From NCBI GenBank assembly GCA_902595145.1, contig CACJOU010000006.1, forward strand, positions 1 through 64,000: 64,000 bases of DNA, in the 5' to 3' direction. Below are positions 40,908-54,158 of the stretch, piece by piece. The notes beneath the pieces are model-generated. The model ran no database searches. It worked only from the letters and a program-made list of their open reading frames with translations, and was not told the origin of the DNA. A program made the translations under genes and the position numbers. The stretch comes from an uncultured SAR116 cluster alpha proteobacterium (GTDB taxonomy: Bacteria > Pseudomonadota > Alphaproteobacteria > Puniceispirillales > Marisalimonadaceae). Numbering within the stretch: the stretch's first letter is position 1; each line of letters starts with the position of its first letter.

Positions 40908-41369
40908 ATGATAAAACTTAGTAAAATGACTGATTACGCTGTTGTCTGCCTCGGCACCTTAGCTCGAAGACCAGGATCTTCGATGTCAGCAACTGAATTA
41001 TCCAAACAAACTGGACTGGCATTATATACAGTTCAAAAGCTACTAAAATTACTAGTTTCGAAAAGTGATTTTATTAAGGCAAATCGAGGAGCACTTGGTG
41101 GTTATAAGTTAAACAGAAATTCCTCAGAAATTTCAGTTGCAGAGATTATAGAAGCACTAGATGGACCTATAACCTTAACATCTTGTGTTGACAAATCTGA
41201 AAGTTTTTGTGAAGCCAGCGATATTTGTTTTTTAGGTGGAAAATGGAACAAAATTAATGAGATTATTAGAAAATCTCTTAATGATATATCTTTAAAAGAG
41301 CTTTTAAATTATGAAACTCCATTTTTACTAGATGATAATAAAGATGTATTAATTGATAGAATAAATTAA
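40908..41369 (+). CDS. Rrf2-family SUF operon regulator
   Basis: MIKLSKMTDYAVVCLGTLAR, Rrf2 wHTH, three-Cys region CVDKSESFCEASDIC; precedes sufB. Confidence 0.88.
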   Translation: MIKLSKMTDYAVVCLGTLARRPGSSMSATELSKQTGLALYTVQKLLKLLVSKSDFIKANRGALGGYKLNRNSSEISVAEIIEALDGPITLTSCVDKSESFCEASDICFLGGKWNKINEIIRKSLNDISLKELLNYETPFLLDDNKDVLIDRIN

Positions 41370-41380
41370 AAGGAAATTAG

Positions 41381-42832
41381 ATGGTTGCTACCCAAGAAAC
41401 AATTGACAAAGTAAAGGAAGTATCAAGTACTTATAAATATGGTTTTGTTACTGACCTTGAAGCTGAAAAAGCCCCGCTTGGTCTAAGTGAAGATATTGTT
41501 AAATTTATTTCACATAAGAAAAAAGAACCTAAATGGTTATTGGAATGGAGATTAAAAGCATACAAAAAATGGCTTTCAATGGAAGCACCTAATTGGGCTA
41601 TGGTTGATTTTCCTAAAATTAATTTTCAAGATATTTATTATTATTCAGCTCCTAAAGCCAAACCTAAATTAAATAGTCTTGATGAGGTTGATCCAGAATT
41701 ATTAAGGACTTATGAAAAATTAGGTATACCAATTAAAGAACAAGAAGTTTTAGCAGGCGTTGCAGTAGACTATGTATTTGATTCTGTTTCAGTTGCAACC
41801 ACATTTAGAGAAAAATTAGCAAAAGAAGGTATAATTTTTTGTCCTATTTCAGAAGCAGTTCAATCTCATCCTGATCTCGTAAAAAAATATATTGGATCAG
41901 TTATACCAATTAGTGATAATTATTATGCTGCTTTAAACTCTGCTGTTTTTACAGATGGGTCTTTTGTCTATATACCAAAAGGCGTTAAATGCCCTATGGA
42001 GTTATCAACCTACTTCCGAATTAATGAACAAAATTCTGGACAGTTTGAAAGGACACTTATTATTGCAGAAGATAATACATATGTGTCTTACCTAGAAGGA
42101 TGTACTGCTCCACAAAGAGATGAAAATCAACTTCACGCAGCAGTAGTAGAATTAGTTGCTATGAATAATGCAGAGATAAAGTATTCAACAGTTCAGAACT
42201 GGTATCCAGGTGATAAAGATGGTAGAGGTGGTATTTACAATTTTGTTACTAAAAGAGGAAATTGTCTTGGAAAAAAATCTAAAATTTCATGGACACAAGT
42301 AGAAACTGGTTCTGCTATAACATGGAAATACCCGTCATGTGTACTTAAAGGTGATGATTCTGTTGGCGAATTTTACTCAGTAGCTGTTGCTAATAACGCA
42401 CAACAAGCTGATACTGGTACAAAAATGATTCACATCGGAAAAAATACAAAATCAACTATTATTTCTAAAGGAATTTCAGCTGGTAAAGCCCAAAACACTT
42501 ATAGAGGTCAAGTTCAAATACAAAAAAATGCAAAAGGTTCAAGAAATTTTACTCAATGCGACTCTTTACTAATTGGTGATAAATGTGGTGCACACACTGT
42601 TCCATATATTAATCAATTCACACCCCACGCTCGGGTTGAACATGAAGCAACTACTTCAAAAATATCTGAAGATCAACTTTTTTATTGTTTACAAAGAGGT
42701 CTTAATACGGAACAGGCTACATCATTAATCGTCAATGGTTTTTGTAAAGAAGTTATGAAAGAATTACCCATGGAGTTTGCAGTTGAAGCACAAAAACTGA
42801 TTGGAATCAGTTTAGAGGGATCAGTTGGGTAA
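41381..42832 (+). CDS. sufB: Fe-S cluster assembly protein SufB
   Basis: [20 protein letters not shown]. Confidence 0.95.
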   Translation: MVATQETIDKVKEVSSTYKYGFVTDLEAEKAPLGLSEDIVKFISHKKKEPKWLLEWRLKAYKKWLSMEAPNWAMVDFPKINFQDIYYYSAPKAKPKLNSLDEVDPELLRTYEKLGIPIKEQEVLAGVAVDYVFDSVSVATTFREKLAKEGIIFCPISEAVQSHPDLVKKYIGSVIPISDNYYAALNSAVFTDGSFVYIPKGVKCPMELSTYFRINEQNSGQFERTLIIAEDNTYVSYLEGCTAPQRDENQLHAAVVELVAMNNAEIKYSTVQNWYPGDKDGRGGIYNFVTKRGNCLGKKSKISWTQVETGSAITWKYPSCVLKGDDSVGEFYSVAVANNAQQADTGTKMIHIGKNTKSTIISKGISAGKAQNTYRGQVQIQKNAKGSRNFTQCDSLLIGDKCGAHTVPYINQFTPHARVEHEATTSKISEDQLFYCLQRGLNTEQATSLIVNGFCKEVMKELPMEFAVEAQKLIGISLEGSVG

Positions 42833-42863
42833 TTTAAATTATTTAACTAATATTGGAAAAAAG

Positions 42864-43616
42864 ATGTCACTACTTGAAATTAAAAATGCTAAATTAAAAC
42901 TTGATGATAAAGATATTCTAAAAGGTTTGTCTTTATCAGTTAATAGTGGTGAGGTTCACGCTATTATGGGACCTAATGGCTCAGGTAAAAGTACTTTATC
43001 ATACATGTTAGCTGGAAGAGATGGTTATGAATTAGAAAGTGGAGAAGTTTTTTTAGAGGAACAGTCTTTGTTGGACATGGAGGCTGACGAAAGAGCAAGG
43101 TCAGGTTTGTTTTTAGCCTTTCAATATCCTGTTGAATTACCAGGAGTAGGTGGGATGAGTTTTTTAAGAGAAGCTGTTAATTCTAGAAGAAAATATCTAG
43201 GGGAGGATGAACTAGATCATTTAGCATTCGTTAAAGAAGCTAGAAAAGTTGCTTCAAAAATGTTTGTTAAAGATGAGATGTTAAAGAGGGCTGTAAATGT
43301 TGGTTTTTCTGGTGGAGAAAAAAAACGTTTTGAAATTTTACAAATGGCAATGCTTAAGCCAAAAGTTTCAATTTTAGACGAAACTGATTCAGGTTTAGAT
43401 GTTGATGCGTTAAAAATAGTTTCGGATGGAGTAAATGCGCAAAGAAATGACGAAAATGCTATTGTTGTAATAACGCATTATCAAAGACTCTTAGATTATA
43501 TTGTTCCAGATTTTGTTCATATTTTATCTGATGGTAACATTATAAAATCTGGAGGTCCTGAACTAGCATTGGAAGTTGAAAAAAATGGTTATGCAGGTTT
43601 GATTAATGCTGCATAA
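42864..43616 (+). CDS. sufC: Fe-S cluster assembly ATPase SufC
   Basis: HAIMGPNGSGKSTL, GFSGGEKKR; start at 42864 preferred. Confidence 0.94.
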   Translation: MSLLEIKNAKLKLDDKDILKGLSLSVNSGEVHAIMGPNGSGKSTLSYMLAGRDGYELESGEVFLEEQSLLDMEADERARSGLFLAFQYPVELPGVGGMSFLREAVNSRRKYLGEDELDHLAFVKEARKVASKMFVKDEMLKRAVNVGFSGGEKKRFEILQMAMLKPKVSILDETDSGLDVDALKIVSDGVNAQRNDENAIVVITHYQRLLDYIVPDFVHILSDGNIIKSGGPELALEVEKNGYAGLINAA

Positions 43617-44865
43617 TGTTAAAGATAACTATATCATTTCAGTAAAAAATCACGTTAGTCAATTTGAAGAAAAAAGTTTTAGAAAATTAGCATCGAATGA
43701 TTTTAAAAGTTGGCCAAGCCCTCGAGAAGAAACTTGGAGATTAAGTAGATTAGGTGTTTTATCTAGGAAAGAGATAACCCCAATAACACCTAATTTCAAA
43801 AAACAAATATCCTCTGCATCAAAATTCAAAGGTTCTAAAATAATAAGATTTGTAGATGGTGCTCTTCGAGAAGATTTATCATCAAAATTACCATCAGGTT
43901 CAACTTTGAAAATTTTAGGGGAAGAGGACTCCCTTAGATGCTTTCATAAGTTTAAAGATAGTAACTTGAGAGATCATCCCTCTACAAATGTTTCATTTTC
44001 ATGCACCCCTTCAATAGTAAAATTAACAATTGAAAAAGATGTAAAGATAAGAGATCTTTTTGAAATAATTTATGAAGGTGGTGATGACGACACATCTGTT
44101 CATCCTGCTTTATATATAGAGTTAAAAGACAACAGTAGCATAACAATAATTGAACGATTCAACCATTTAAGTTCTCTCATTATGCCTTTACAATTAGTTG
44201 AACTAAAAAAAAATGCGTCAATTAATTCATTGAAAATTTTTAATGATAATCAACAATCTTACAATTTGTCAGTTAATTGTACTTTTTTATCAGAAAAATC
44301 TAATTATAACTCTTTTTCGCTAATTAAAGGCGGGTTGTTTACACGCTCAGAAACTCATGCTTATTTAAAAGGAGAAAATTGTAATTTAAATCTTAATGGT
44401 GTATATCTATCTGCTAAAAATCAGCACCATGACTTAACAACAGCCATCTATCATGACGTACCCAACTGTACTTCAAAACAAATTGTTAGAGGTGTATTAG
44501 GGGGTAAATCTACAGGCGTTTTTCAAGGTAAAGTTAGGGTGGCTCCAGATGCACAGAAAACTGATGGACAACAAATGAGCAGGGCTATTTTACTATCAGA
44601 AGATGCAATCGCAAATGCAAAACCTGAGCTTGAAATTTATGCAGATGATGTAATTTGTGCACATGGTGCAACAGTTGGAGAGATAGAAGATGATCAACTA
44701 TTTTATCTTAAAAGTAGAGGAATTTCAGAAAAAAAAGCGAAACAAATACTTATAACTGCTTTTCTTAAAGATATCATTAATGACTCAGTTGAGGAATCTA
44801 TACAAAATTATGTTTTTGAAGAAGCTGAGCTAGGTTTATCAGAAATTATTAGTAAAGAAATATAA
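43606..44865 (+). CDS. sufD: Fe-S cluster assembly protein SufD
   Basis: SufB/D C-terminal region AHGATVGEIEDDQLFYLKSRG; syntenic. Confidence 0.9.
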   Translation: MLHNVKDNYIISVKNHVSQFEEKSFRKLASNDFKSWPSPREETWRLSRLGVLSRKEITPITPNFKKQISSASKFKGSKIIRFVDGALREDLSSKLPSGSTLKILGEEDSLRCFHKFKDSNLRDHPSTNVSFSCTPSIVKLTIEKDVKIRDLFEIIYEGGDDDTSVHPALYIELKDNSSITIIERFNHLSSLIMPLQLVELKKNASINSLKIFNDNQQSYNLSVNCTFLSEKSNYNSFSLIKGGLFTRSETHAYLKGENCNLNLNGVYLSAKNQHHDLTTAIYHDVPNCTSKQIVRGVLGGKSTGVFQGKVRVAPDAQKTDGQQMSRAILLSEDAIANAKPELEIYADDVICAHGATVGEIEDDQLFYLKSRGISEKKAKQILITAFLKDIINDSVEESIQNYVFEEAELGLSEIISKEI

Positions 44866-44869
44866 TTAA

Positions 44870-46093
44870 ATGAAAGTATATGATACAAATTTTATTAAAG
44901 ATCAATTTCCAGCTCTTCAAAGGAAAGTTTGGGATAAAAAACTAGTTTATCTAGACTCCGCCGCATCTATGCAAAAACCTAAAAGAGTATTAGATGCTAT
45001 AAGCAAAAGCTATTCTTTTAATTATTCTAATGTACACAGAGGTCTTCACAAGTTGTCTGAAGAAGCAACTGCTAAATACGAAGGTTCAAGAATAAAAGTA
45101 GCTAAATTTATAAATTGTTCTGAAAATGAAGTAATTTTTACATCTGGTGCTACTGCAGCATTAAATCTTATAGCATATAGTTGGGGAATGAATAATTTAT
45201 CTGCCGGCGACGAAATAATTATTACTATTGCAGAACATCACGCCAATATAGTCCCATGGCAAATTATTGCAGAACAAAAAAATGTTAAGATAAAAGCTGC
45301 ACATGTCGATCCAAACTCTGAATTTAATCCAGATATAATAAGAGATTTAATCTCAGATAAAACAAAAATTATTGCTTTTCCTCATGTTTCTAATGTATTA
45401 GGAACTACTTTCCCTGTTAAAGAAATCTGCATAATAGCTAAAGAATGTGGAGCAATAAGTGTCGTAGACGGTTGTCAGGGTGTTATCCATGAAAAAGTTG
45501 ATGTAATTGATCTGGGTTGTGATTTTTACTGTTTTTCAGGGCACAAATTATATGGTCCTACTGGTATAGGAATCTTATTTGGAAGGTATAACTTGTTAGA
45601 TAAGATGCCACCATTCTTAGGTGGTGGTGACATGATCGATATTGTAAAAATCCAAAAATCTACATATGCTGATCCTCCCTTAAGATTTGAAGCTGGAACA
45701 CCGCCAATTGTTGAAGCAATTGCTTTGGGAGAAGCAATTGATTGGGTTAATGAAATTGGAATTACAGAAATTGGACGTCATGAAAAAAATATTATTGACT
45801 ATGGTACTTCTTTATTAGATTCAATTGATGGTGTATCTGTATTTGGTAAAGCTCCTAATAAAACAGGTGTTGTATCTTTTACAATGGATTGTGCTCATCC
45901 ACATGATATAGCTACAATTATTGACAGAGAAGGGATTGCAGTAAGAGCTGGGCATCATTGTGCACAACCTTTAATGGATGCTTTTAAATTAGTTTCAACT
46001 ACCAGAGCATCGGTGGGGGCCTATTCAACAAAAGAAGATTTTGATGAATTAGCAAATTCACTTACAAAAGTAAAAAAAATATTTGGTGTTTAG
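44870..46093 (+). CDS. sufS: Cysteine desulfurase SufS
   Basis: VYLDSAASMQKP, FSGHKLYGPTGIGILFG. Confidence 0.94.
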   Translation: MKVYDTNFIKDQFPALQRKVWDKKLVYLDSAASMQKPKRVLDAISKSYSFNYSNVHRGLHKLSEEATAKYEGSRIKVAKFINCSENEVIFTSGATAALNLIAYSWGMNNLSAGDEIIITIAEHHANIVPWQIIAEQKNVKIKAAHVDPNSEFNPDIIRDLISDKTKIIAFPHVSNVLGTTFPVKEICIIAKECGAISVVDGCQGVIHEKVDVIDLGCDFYCFSGHKLYGPTGIGILFGRYNLLDKMPPFLGGGDMIDIVKIQKSTYADPPLRFEAGTPPIVEAIALGEAIDWVNEIGITEIGRHEKNIIDYGTSLLDSIDGVSVFGKAPNKTGVVSFTMDCAHPHDIATIIDREGIAVRAGHHCAQPLMDAFKLVSTTRASVGAYSTKEDFDELANSLTKVKKIFGV

Positions 46094-46511
46094 CATGAAT
46101 AGTGATGACAAACTTCCATTATCAGCTTTTATGCCTAATCACCCATCCTTAGATCCTCATGCGCCTTTTATTGCAACAGCAGGTAAAAAAAATAATAGCT
46201 CTGCTAGATTTATCGATAAAAGTGAAATAGTAGAAAGTCTTAAAACTATTCATGATCCTGAATTACCAGTAAATATTTATGATTTAGGACTTATATATGA
46301 TATTAGTTTAATTGATAATAACGATTTAAAAATTAAAATGTCTCTTACAGCTCCTGGTTGTCCTGTAGCTGGAGAAATGCCTGGACAAGTTGCAAATACA
46401 CTTGCAAAAATACCAAATGTTGGCTTAATTGAGGTAGAGCTTGTTTGGGAACCTACATGGACTAAGGATAGAATGAGTGAAGATGCAAAGTTGGCACTTG
46501 ATATTTATTAA
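46083..46511 (+). CDS. sufT: SUF-system MIP18-family (DUF59) protein
   Basis: LKTIHDPELPVNIYDLGLIYD. Confidence 0.85.
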   Translation: MVFSMNSDDKLPLSAFMPNHPSLDPHAPFIATAGKKNNSSARFIDKSEIVESLKTIHDPELPVNIYDLGLIYDISLIDNNDLKIKMSLTAPGCPVAGEMPGQVANTLAKIPNVGLIEVELVWEPTWTKDRMSEDAKLALDIY

Positions 46512-46516
46512 TTTTC

Positions 46517-46876
46517 ATGGAGCCTTTAATGAATAATGAAAAAAAACCTCTATTAACTTTAACAGATGCAGCAGCTAATCGAGTTAAAGACTTAATGAGT
46601 AAAGCTGACTCAGAAGTTATTGGTCTTAGAATTGGGATTAAGACAGCTGGTTGTTCTGGGATGAAATATAACGTGGAATACGCAAAGGAAATTAAACCGT
46701 TCGAAGAGAAAATTATATCAAAAGATATTACTATCTGTATTGATCCTGCTGCAATAATGTTCTTGATAGGATCTGAGATGGATTATAAAGAGCAAAAATT
46801 TAGCTCAGGTTTTGAGTTTAATAATCCAAATGAAATTGCACGCTGTGGATGTGGTGAAAGTTTCACTGTAGCATAA
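46517..46876 (+). CDS. sufA: A-type Fe-S carrier (SufA/IscA-like)
   Basis: IGIKTAGCSGMKYNVEY, CGCGESF. Confidence 0.88.
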   Translation: MEPLMNNEKKPLLTLTDAAANRVKDLMSKADSEVIGLRIGIKTAGCSGMKYNVEYAKEIKPFEEKIISKDITICIDPAAIMFLIGSEMDYKEQKFSSGFEFNNPNEIARCGCGESFTVA

Positions 46877-46902
46877 AAATTCTAAATTTTTAGGAATAAA
46901 CT

Positions 46903-48699
46903 ATGAAAAATGCAGAAGCATTTTCTTCAAATGATAAAATTTTAACACCACTTAGAACACTAAATGAATTGTTAAGATTTGTTATTCCAAAAGGCAATAA
47001 AGAAATGCCGATTAGAATAACCTTAGCTTTAATATTTTTGATATTAGCAACACTTGTCAGTGTTTACACACCATTCTTATATGGTAAAGCAGTTGATTTA
47101 GTTTCTGATAAAAACTCTATAAACTTAAGTTTACTTTGGTTTGTCATTGGATCATATGCTTTAGCTAGGTTAGGACAAGTTTTTTTTGATGAAGCTAAAG
47201 AGTTTGTTTTTGCAAGAGTTGCACAAAGAGCTGTAAGAGGAGCCGCTTTAAAAGCTTTTAAACACATGCATAATTTATCTCTAACTTTTCACTTAAATAG
47301 GCAAACTGGTGGATTAACAAGAGCTATTGATAGAGGCGCAAAAGGTATTGAATTTTTATTAAGATTTACTGTTTTTGAAATTGTTCCAGTTTTAGTTGAA
47401 TTAATTACAGTTGGAATAGTTTTATGGGTAACGTTTGGATTTAGATACTCGGCTATAACAATATTAACAGTCTTAATTTACATAGTTTTCACAATTAAAG
47501 TAACTGAATGGAGAATCGCCATCAGAAAAAAAATGAACATAGCTGATGAAAATGCATCTACTAAAGCTGTAGATAGTTTATTGAATTATGAGACTGTAAA
47601 ATACTTTAATGCTGAAATAATGGAGGCAGATAGGTTTAACAAAGCAATGAAAACTTATGAAGATTCTGCTGTAAAAGCCAGGGCATCTCTATCAATAGTA
47701 AATATAGGTCAAGGTGGAATAATAGCATTAGGACTTTTCTTAGTTATGGGTATGGCTGGAGAAGATATAGCAAAAGGGAATATGTCTGTTGGAGATTTTG
47801 TGGTTGTCAATACTTTTTTGTTACAATTATATTTACCATTAAACTTTTTAGGTTTTGTTTATAGAGAAATCAGACAGTCATTATTAGATATGGGTAGAAT
47901 GTTTGCTCTTGTTGACGAGAAACCTGACATAATTGACCAAGAAAATGCTTATGAATTAATAGTTAAAAAAGGAAAAATTGAATTTATCAATGTTAATTTT
48001 TCTTTTGGTACTCGCAAAATTTTAAAGAATTTAACGTTCACTATAGAGTCGGGAGAAAAAGTTGCTATTGTTGGGCCAACTGGTGCTGGTAAATCTACTA
48101 TATCAAAGCTTTTATTTAGATTTTATGATCCATCTTCAGGTAAAATTTATATTGATGATCAATGTATAGGCGATGTAACTCAAAATTCTTTAAGATCTAA
48201 TATAGGAGTGGTTCCTCAAGATACAGTTCTCTTTAATGATACAATTAAATATAATATAGCTTACTCAAAACCTAATTCATCTATGAAAGAAATTGTAAAT
48301 GCAGCTAAGTTATCCTCTATAGACAAATTTATCTCAAATCTCGAAGCGGGATATGAAACTTTTGTAGGGGAGAGAGGATTAAAATTATCAGGCGGTGAAA
48401 AACAAAGAGTAGCTATTGCTAGGGCCCTTTTAAAAAATCCTCAGATATTTGTTTTTGATGAAGCAACATCTGCACTAGATACAAAAACTGAAAAATCAAT
48501 TGAAAAATCTCTTAAAAAATTATCCAGTAAAAATACCACACTAATTATTGCCCATAGATTGTCAACAATTATTGATGCAGACAAAATTATCGTACTAGAT
48601 AATGGTACAATCATTGAAATAGGTAGTCATCAAGAACTTATAAATAAGAAAGGTTTATATGCTGAAATGTGGATTAGGCAGCAAGAAAACATAAATTAA
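46903..48699 (+). CDS. ATM1-type ABC transporter permease/ATPase
   Basis: HMHNLSLTFHLNRQTGGLTRAIDRGAKGIEFLL, Walker A VGPTGAGKSTISK, LSGGEKQR. Confidence 0.9.
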   Translation: MKNAEAFSSNDKILTPLRTLNELLRFVIPKGNKEMPIRITLALIFLILATLVSVYTPFLYGKAVDLVSDKNSINLSLLWFVIGSYALARLGQVFFDEAKEFVFARVAQRAVRGAALKAFKHMHNLSLTFHLNRQTGGLTRAIDRGAKGIEFLLRFTVFEIVPVLVELITVGIVLWVTFGFRYSAITILTVLIYIVFTIKVTEWRIAIRKKMNIADENASTKAVDSLLNYETVKYFNAEIMEADRFNKAMKTYEDSAVKARASLSIVNIGQGGIIALGLFLVMGMAGEDIAKGNMSVGDFVVVNTFLLQLYLPLNFLGFVYREIRQSLLDMGRMFALVDEKPDIIDQENAYELIVKKGKIEFINVNFSFGTRKILKNLTFTIESGEKVAIVGPTGAGKSTISKLLFRFYDPSSGKIYIDDQCIGDVTQNSLRSNIGVVPQDTVLFNDTIKYNIAYSKPNSSMKEIVNAAKLSSIDKFISNLEAGYETFVGERGLKLSGGEKQRVAIARALLKNPQIFVFDEATSALDTKTEKSIEKSLKKLSSKNTTLIIAHRLSTIIDADKIIVLDNGTIIEIGSHQELINKKGLYAEMWIRQQENIN

Positions 48700-48701
48700 A
48701 A

Positions 48702-49502
48702 TCAGCCAATAGAAAATTGCTCTCTTAGATATTTATCCTCCATACTGTTTGTTTTGTCATACAGAATTCGAAGATTTATATCATTTTTTTGAGAGATAGA
48801 GACTTTTGATATATTTCTTACTTCAAAGGCATCAGCACTTGCACTTACAGGTCTCATTTTAGGATTAATAACATTAAATTCTATTATAGAATTATTTTTG
48901 ATCAATGCCCCTCTCCATCTTCTAGGTCTAAAAGGACTTATTGGTGTAAGAGCTAAAATTTCTGATCCAATTGGTAATATAGGACCATGGGCAGATAGAT
49001 TATAAGCAGTCGACCCAACCGGTGTTGCAACCATAACTCCGTCACATGTTAATTCATTTAATCTTTCTGTATCATCAATTTTAATTGAAATTATAGCACT
49101 TTGATGGGTTCTCCTAAAAATAGCTACTTCATTAATTGCAAGTTCGGTATGTTTTTGATTTTTTGTGTCTAAAGCTATCATTTCAAGAGGATGAACTATA
49201 ATCTCGTTAGCTTCTTTTAATCTGTCAATTAGGTTTGAATTATTATATTCGTTCATCAAGAACCCTATGTTTCCCCTATTTAATCCAAAAACTGGGATAT
49301 CATATAAGATACTTTCACGCATAGCAGCTAACATAGCTCCGTCTCCACCAACGGCTACTATAACCTCAGCCTTAGAAACTTCTTCTTGTCCATATAAATT
49401 AAGTAAATCATTGGAAACTAGTTTAGCTTTTTTATTTTTAGCAATACTAAAGTGAATCTTCAAAATATTTTGCCCTTTTTGTGGTATTTTTAATAATTTC
49501 AA
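48702..49502 (-). CDS. nadK: NAD kinase
   Basis: VAVGGDGAMLAAMR, NRGNIGFLMNEY, DGVMVATPVGSTAYNLSAHGPI. Confidence 0.92.
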   Translation of the reverse strand: MKLLKIPQKGQNILKIHFSIAKNKKAKLVSNDLLNLYGQEEVSKAEVIVAVGGDGAMLAAMRESILYDIPVFGLNRGNIGFLMNEYNNSNLIDRLKEANEIIVHPLEMIALDTKNQKHTELAINEVAIFRRTHQSAIISIKIDDTERLNELTCDGVMVATPVGSTAYNLSAHGPILPIGSEILALTPISPFRPRRWRGALIKNNSIIEFNVINPKMRPVSASADAFEVRNISKVSISQKNDINLRILYDKTNSMEDKYLREQFSIG

Positions 49503-49523
49503 GTTAAAACATAACCATATTAA

Positions 49524-50471
49524 ATGGTGATTTATATGAAAGCAATAGAAACAGCATTAAGTTTAACTCAAGCCTATAAGCTAGGCATTGAGAGATTTGA
49601 AAAAATGCTTGGAAATGAATTTGCTAAAGCAGTAGAATCTATGAAGAATACGTCCACACATATTATTGTTTGTGGGATGGGAAAATCAGGACTAGTTGGA
49701 AGGAAAATATCATCTACACTTGCATCTACAGGAACACCTAGCATTTTTCTTCATCCAGCTGAAGCTATTCACGGAGATCTAGGAAAGGTTCAAAAAAAAT
49801 CTGTTGTTCTACTAATATCATATTCAGGAGAAACAGGTGAAATAATAGCTTTAATTCCAGCATTGAAAAGACTTGATGTAAATATAATAGCTTTAACTGG
49901 AGTTAAAAACTCAACTTTAGCTAACAAATCTGACATAGTTTTGGATACTTCAGTTGATAGAGAAGCATGTCCTTTAAATCTAGCACCTACAACATCAACT
50001 ATGATTACTATGGTTTTAGGGGATGCCCTAGCGGTTTCATTAATGGAATTAAAAAACTTTAAGCAAGAAGATTTTGCCTTAACTCATCCTGGTGGAGCAC
50101 TTGGTAGAAGATTGTTATCAAGCGTTAAAGATGAAATGAAACAAAATAATTTACCATTTATTGACCAAAACTCTTTAGTTCAAGACGTTTTAGTTAAAAT
50201 GACAGAAGGACGTCTTGGTCTTGCTCTGGTCGGTAATAAAGAAGAATTGAAGGGCGTGATTACAGATGGAGATATTAGAAGAGCTTTAATTGATAATAAA
50301 AACTTTGCTGAATTAAAAGCCAAAGATTTAATGAATACAAATCCATTAATAGCACTTGATAGTGACAATTTGCAAGTTGCAGAAAAAAGAATGAGAGAAG
50401 CAAAAGTACAGTGTTTAATAGTTAAAAATCAAATGAATGAAGTTGTGGGTGTCATTCAGATTTTTGAATAA
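49524..50471 (+). CDS. kdsD: KpsF/GutQ arabinose-5-phosphate isomerase (SIS + CBS)
   Basis: VCGMGKSGLVGRKISSTLASTGTPSIFLHPAEAIHGDLG. Confidence 0.92.
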   Translation: MVIYMKAIETALSLTQAYKLGIERFEKMLGNEFAKAVESMKNTSTHIIVCGMGKSGLVGRKISSTLASTGTPSIFLHPAEAIHGDLGKVQKKSVVLLISYSGETGEIIALIPALKRLDVNIIALTGVKNSTLANKSDIVLDTSVDREACPLNLAPTTSTMITMVLGDALAVSLMELKNFKQEDFALTHPGGALGRRLLSSVKDEMKQNNLPFIDQNSLVQDVLVKMTEGRLGLALVGNKEELKGVITDGDIRRALIDNKNFAELKAKDLMNTNPLIALDSDNLQVAEKRMREAKVQCLIVKNQMNEVVGVIQIFE

Positions 50472-50487
50472 AAGCATGGTATTAACA

Positions 50488-52649
<2,162 letters not shown>

Positions 52650-52678
52650 CCTAAATAATAATAATTATTATTTATAAT

Positions 52679-53803
52679 ATGTACAAATTTGATGAAAAAA
52701 AAATAATCCAAGATTTAGCCAAAGAGTTTAATTTTGATGTTTGTAAGATTACAGATACTAATTTACCAATAAATACTGATGTAAGGCTGAAAGAATTTAT
52801 TAAGTTAGGCTTTCATGGAGAAATGAACTGGCTTGCAGATAGTTACGAAAGACGAAAATCACCGTTAAATTTGTGGGAAGAGGCAAAATCTGCAATTATA
52901 CTTGGTTTAAATTATGGGCCTAAGGATAATCCTTTAAAAAAAATAAATAAAAAGAATTTAGGAAACATATCTGTTTATGCTCAGGGAAAAGATTATCACA
53001 AAATAATTAAAGGAAGACTTAAGTTATTTTCAAGTAAATTAATTTCTAAATTATCAAAAGCAAAAAAAACGAAAATCAAAGTTTTTGTTGACACAGCTCC
53101 TTTAATGGAAAAACCTCTAGCGGAAAAGTCTGGTTTAGGATGGCAAGGCAAGCATACAAATTTAGTTTCGAGAGATTTTGGATCATGGCTATTTTTAGGG
53201 ATTATTCTTGTAAATCATTCTTTTGAATATGACTCACAAGAAAAAAATTATTGTGGTTCTTGTACGAAATGTCTTGATATTTGCCCAACAGATGCATTTT
53301 ATGAAGAAAATAAGTTAGACGCTTCAAAGTGTATTTCATATTTAACCATTGAGCACAGAAATGCTATTCCAAAAAAATTTAGAACAGCAATTGGAAATAG
53401 AATATTTGGGTGTGATGATTGTTTAGCAATTTGCCCTTGGAATAAATATGCAAAAATTACAAGAGAAATTCATTTTAACGAAAATAAATATAATTTTAAT
53501 TTAAATCAATTATTGAATTTATCTGATCAAGAATTTAGAAAAAAATTTACTGGGTCACCAATAAAAAGGATAGGTAGGGATAGGTTCATAAGGAATTGTT
53601 GTATTGCGGCAGGTAATAGTAAAAATAAAGAATTAATCCCCACATTAGTGAATTTAATAATAAAAGATCAATCTTTTTTGGTAAGAGGTGCAGCTATATG
53701 GGCACTTCAACAATTAGATAATAAAAACAACCTTAAAAATATAAAAAAAAGACATTTAAGTTTTGAAAAAAACAAAGATGTGTTAGCTGAATGGTACGTC
53801 TAA
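52679..53803 (+). CDS. queG: Epoxyqueuosine reductase QueG
   Basis: CGSCTKCLDICPTDAF, CDDCLAICPWN. Confidence 0.92.
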   Translation: MYKFDEKKIIQDLAKEFNFDVCKITDTNLPINTDVRLKEFIKLGFHGEMNWLADSYERRKSPLNLWEEAKSAIILGLNYGPKDNPLKKINKKNLGNISVYAQGKDYHKIIKGRLKLFSSKLISKLSKAKKTKIKVFVDTAPLMEKPLAEKSGLGWQGKHTNLVSRDFGSWLFLGIILVNHSFEYDSQEKNYCGSCTKCLDICPTDAFYEENKLDASKCISYLTIEHRNAIPKKFRTAIGNRIFGCDDCLAICPWNKYAKITREIHFNENKYNFNLNQLLNLSDQEFRKKFTGSPIKRIGRDRFIRNCCIAAGNSKNKELIPTLVNLIIKDQSFLVRGAAIWALQQLDNKNNLKNIKKRHLSFEKNKDVLAEWYV

Positions 53804-53808
53804 CTTAA

Positions 53809-54147
53809 TTAAAGTGCGTTATTTGCAGTTTCACCTGTTCTTATTCTAGTCGCACTATGAAGGTCTAAGACAAATATTTTACCATCTCCAATTTGTCCTG
53901 TGCAAGCACTTTGAAGTAGAGCTTCATGAACAGCATCTTCCATATCATCATTAACAGCTATTTCGATTTTAAGCTTCGGAACAAATGACACACTATATTC
54001 TGCTCCTCTATAAATTTCAGTTTGCCCTCTTTGTCTTCCAAATCCACGAACCTCTGATGCAGTCAATCCTTCAACTCCTATCTCAGTTAAGGCATTCCTG
54101 ACATCATCAAGTTTAAAAGGTTTTATAATCGCAATAAAGTATTTCAT
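53809..54147 (-). CDS. glnB: PII nitrogen regulatory protein
   Basis: MKYFIAIIKPFKLDDVRNALTEIGVEGLTASEVRGFGRQRG, RGAEYSV T-loop. Confidence 0.93.
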   Translation of the reverse strand: MKYFIAIIKPFKLDDVRNALTEIGVEGLTASEVRGFGRQRGQTEIYRGAEYSVSFVPKLKIEIAVNDDMEDAVHEALLQSACTGQIGDGKIFVLDLHSATRIRTGETANNAL

Positions 54148-54158
54148 GATGAAATCTC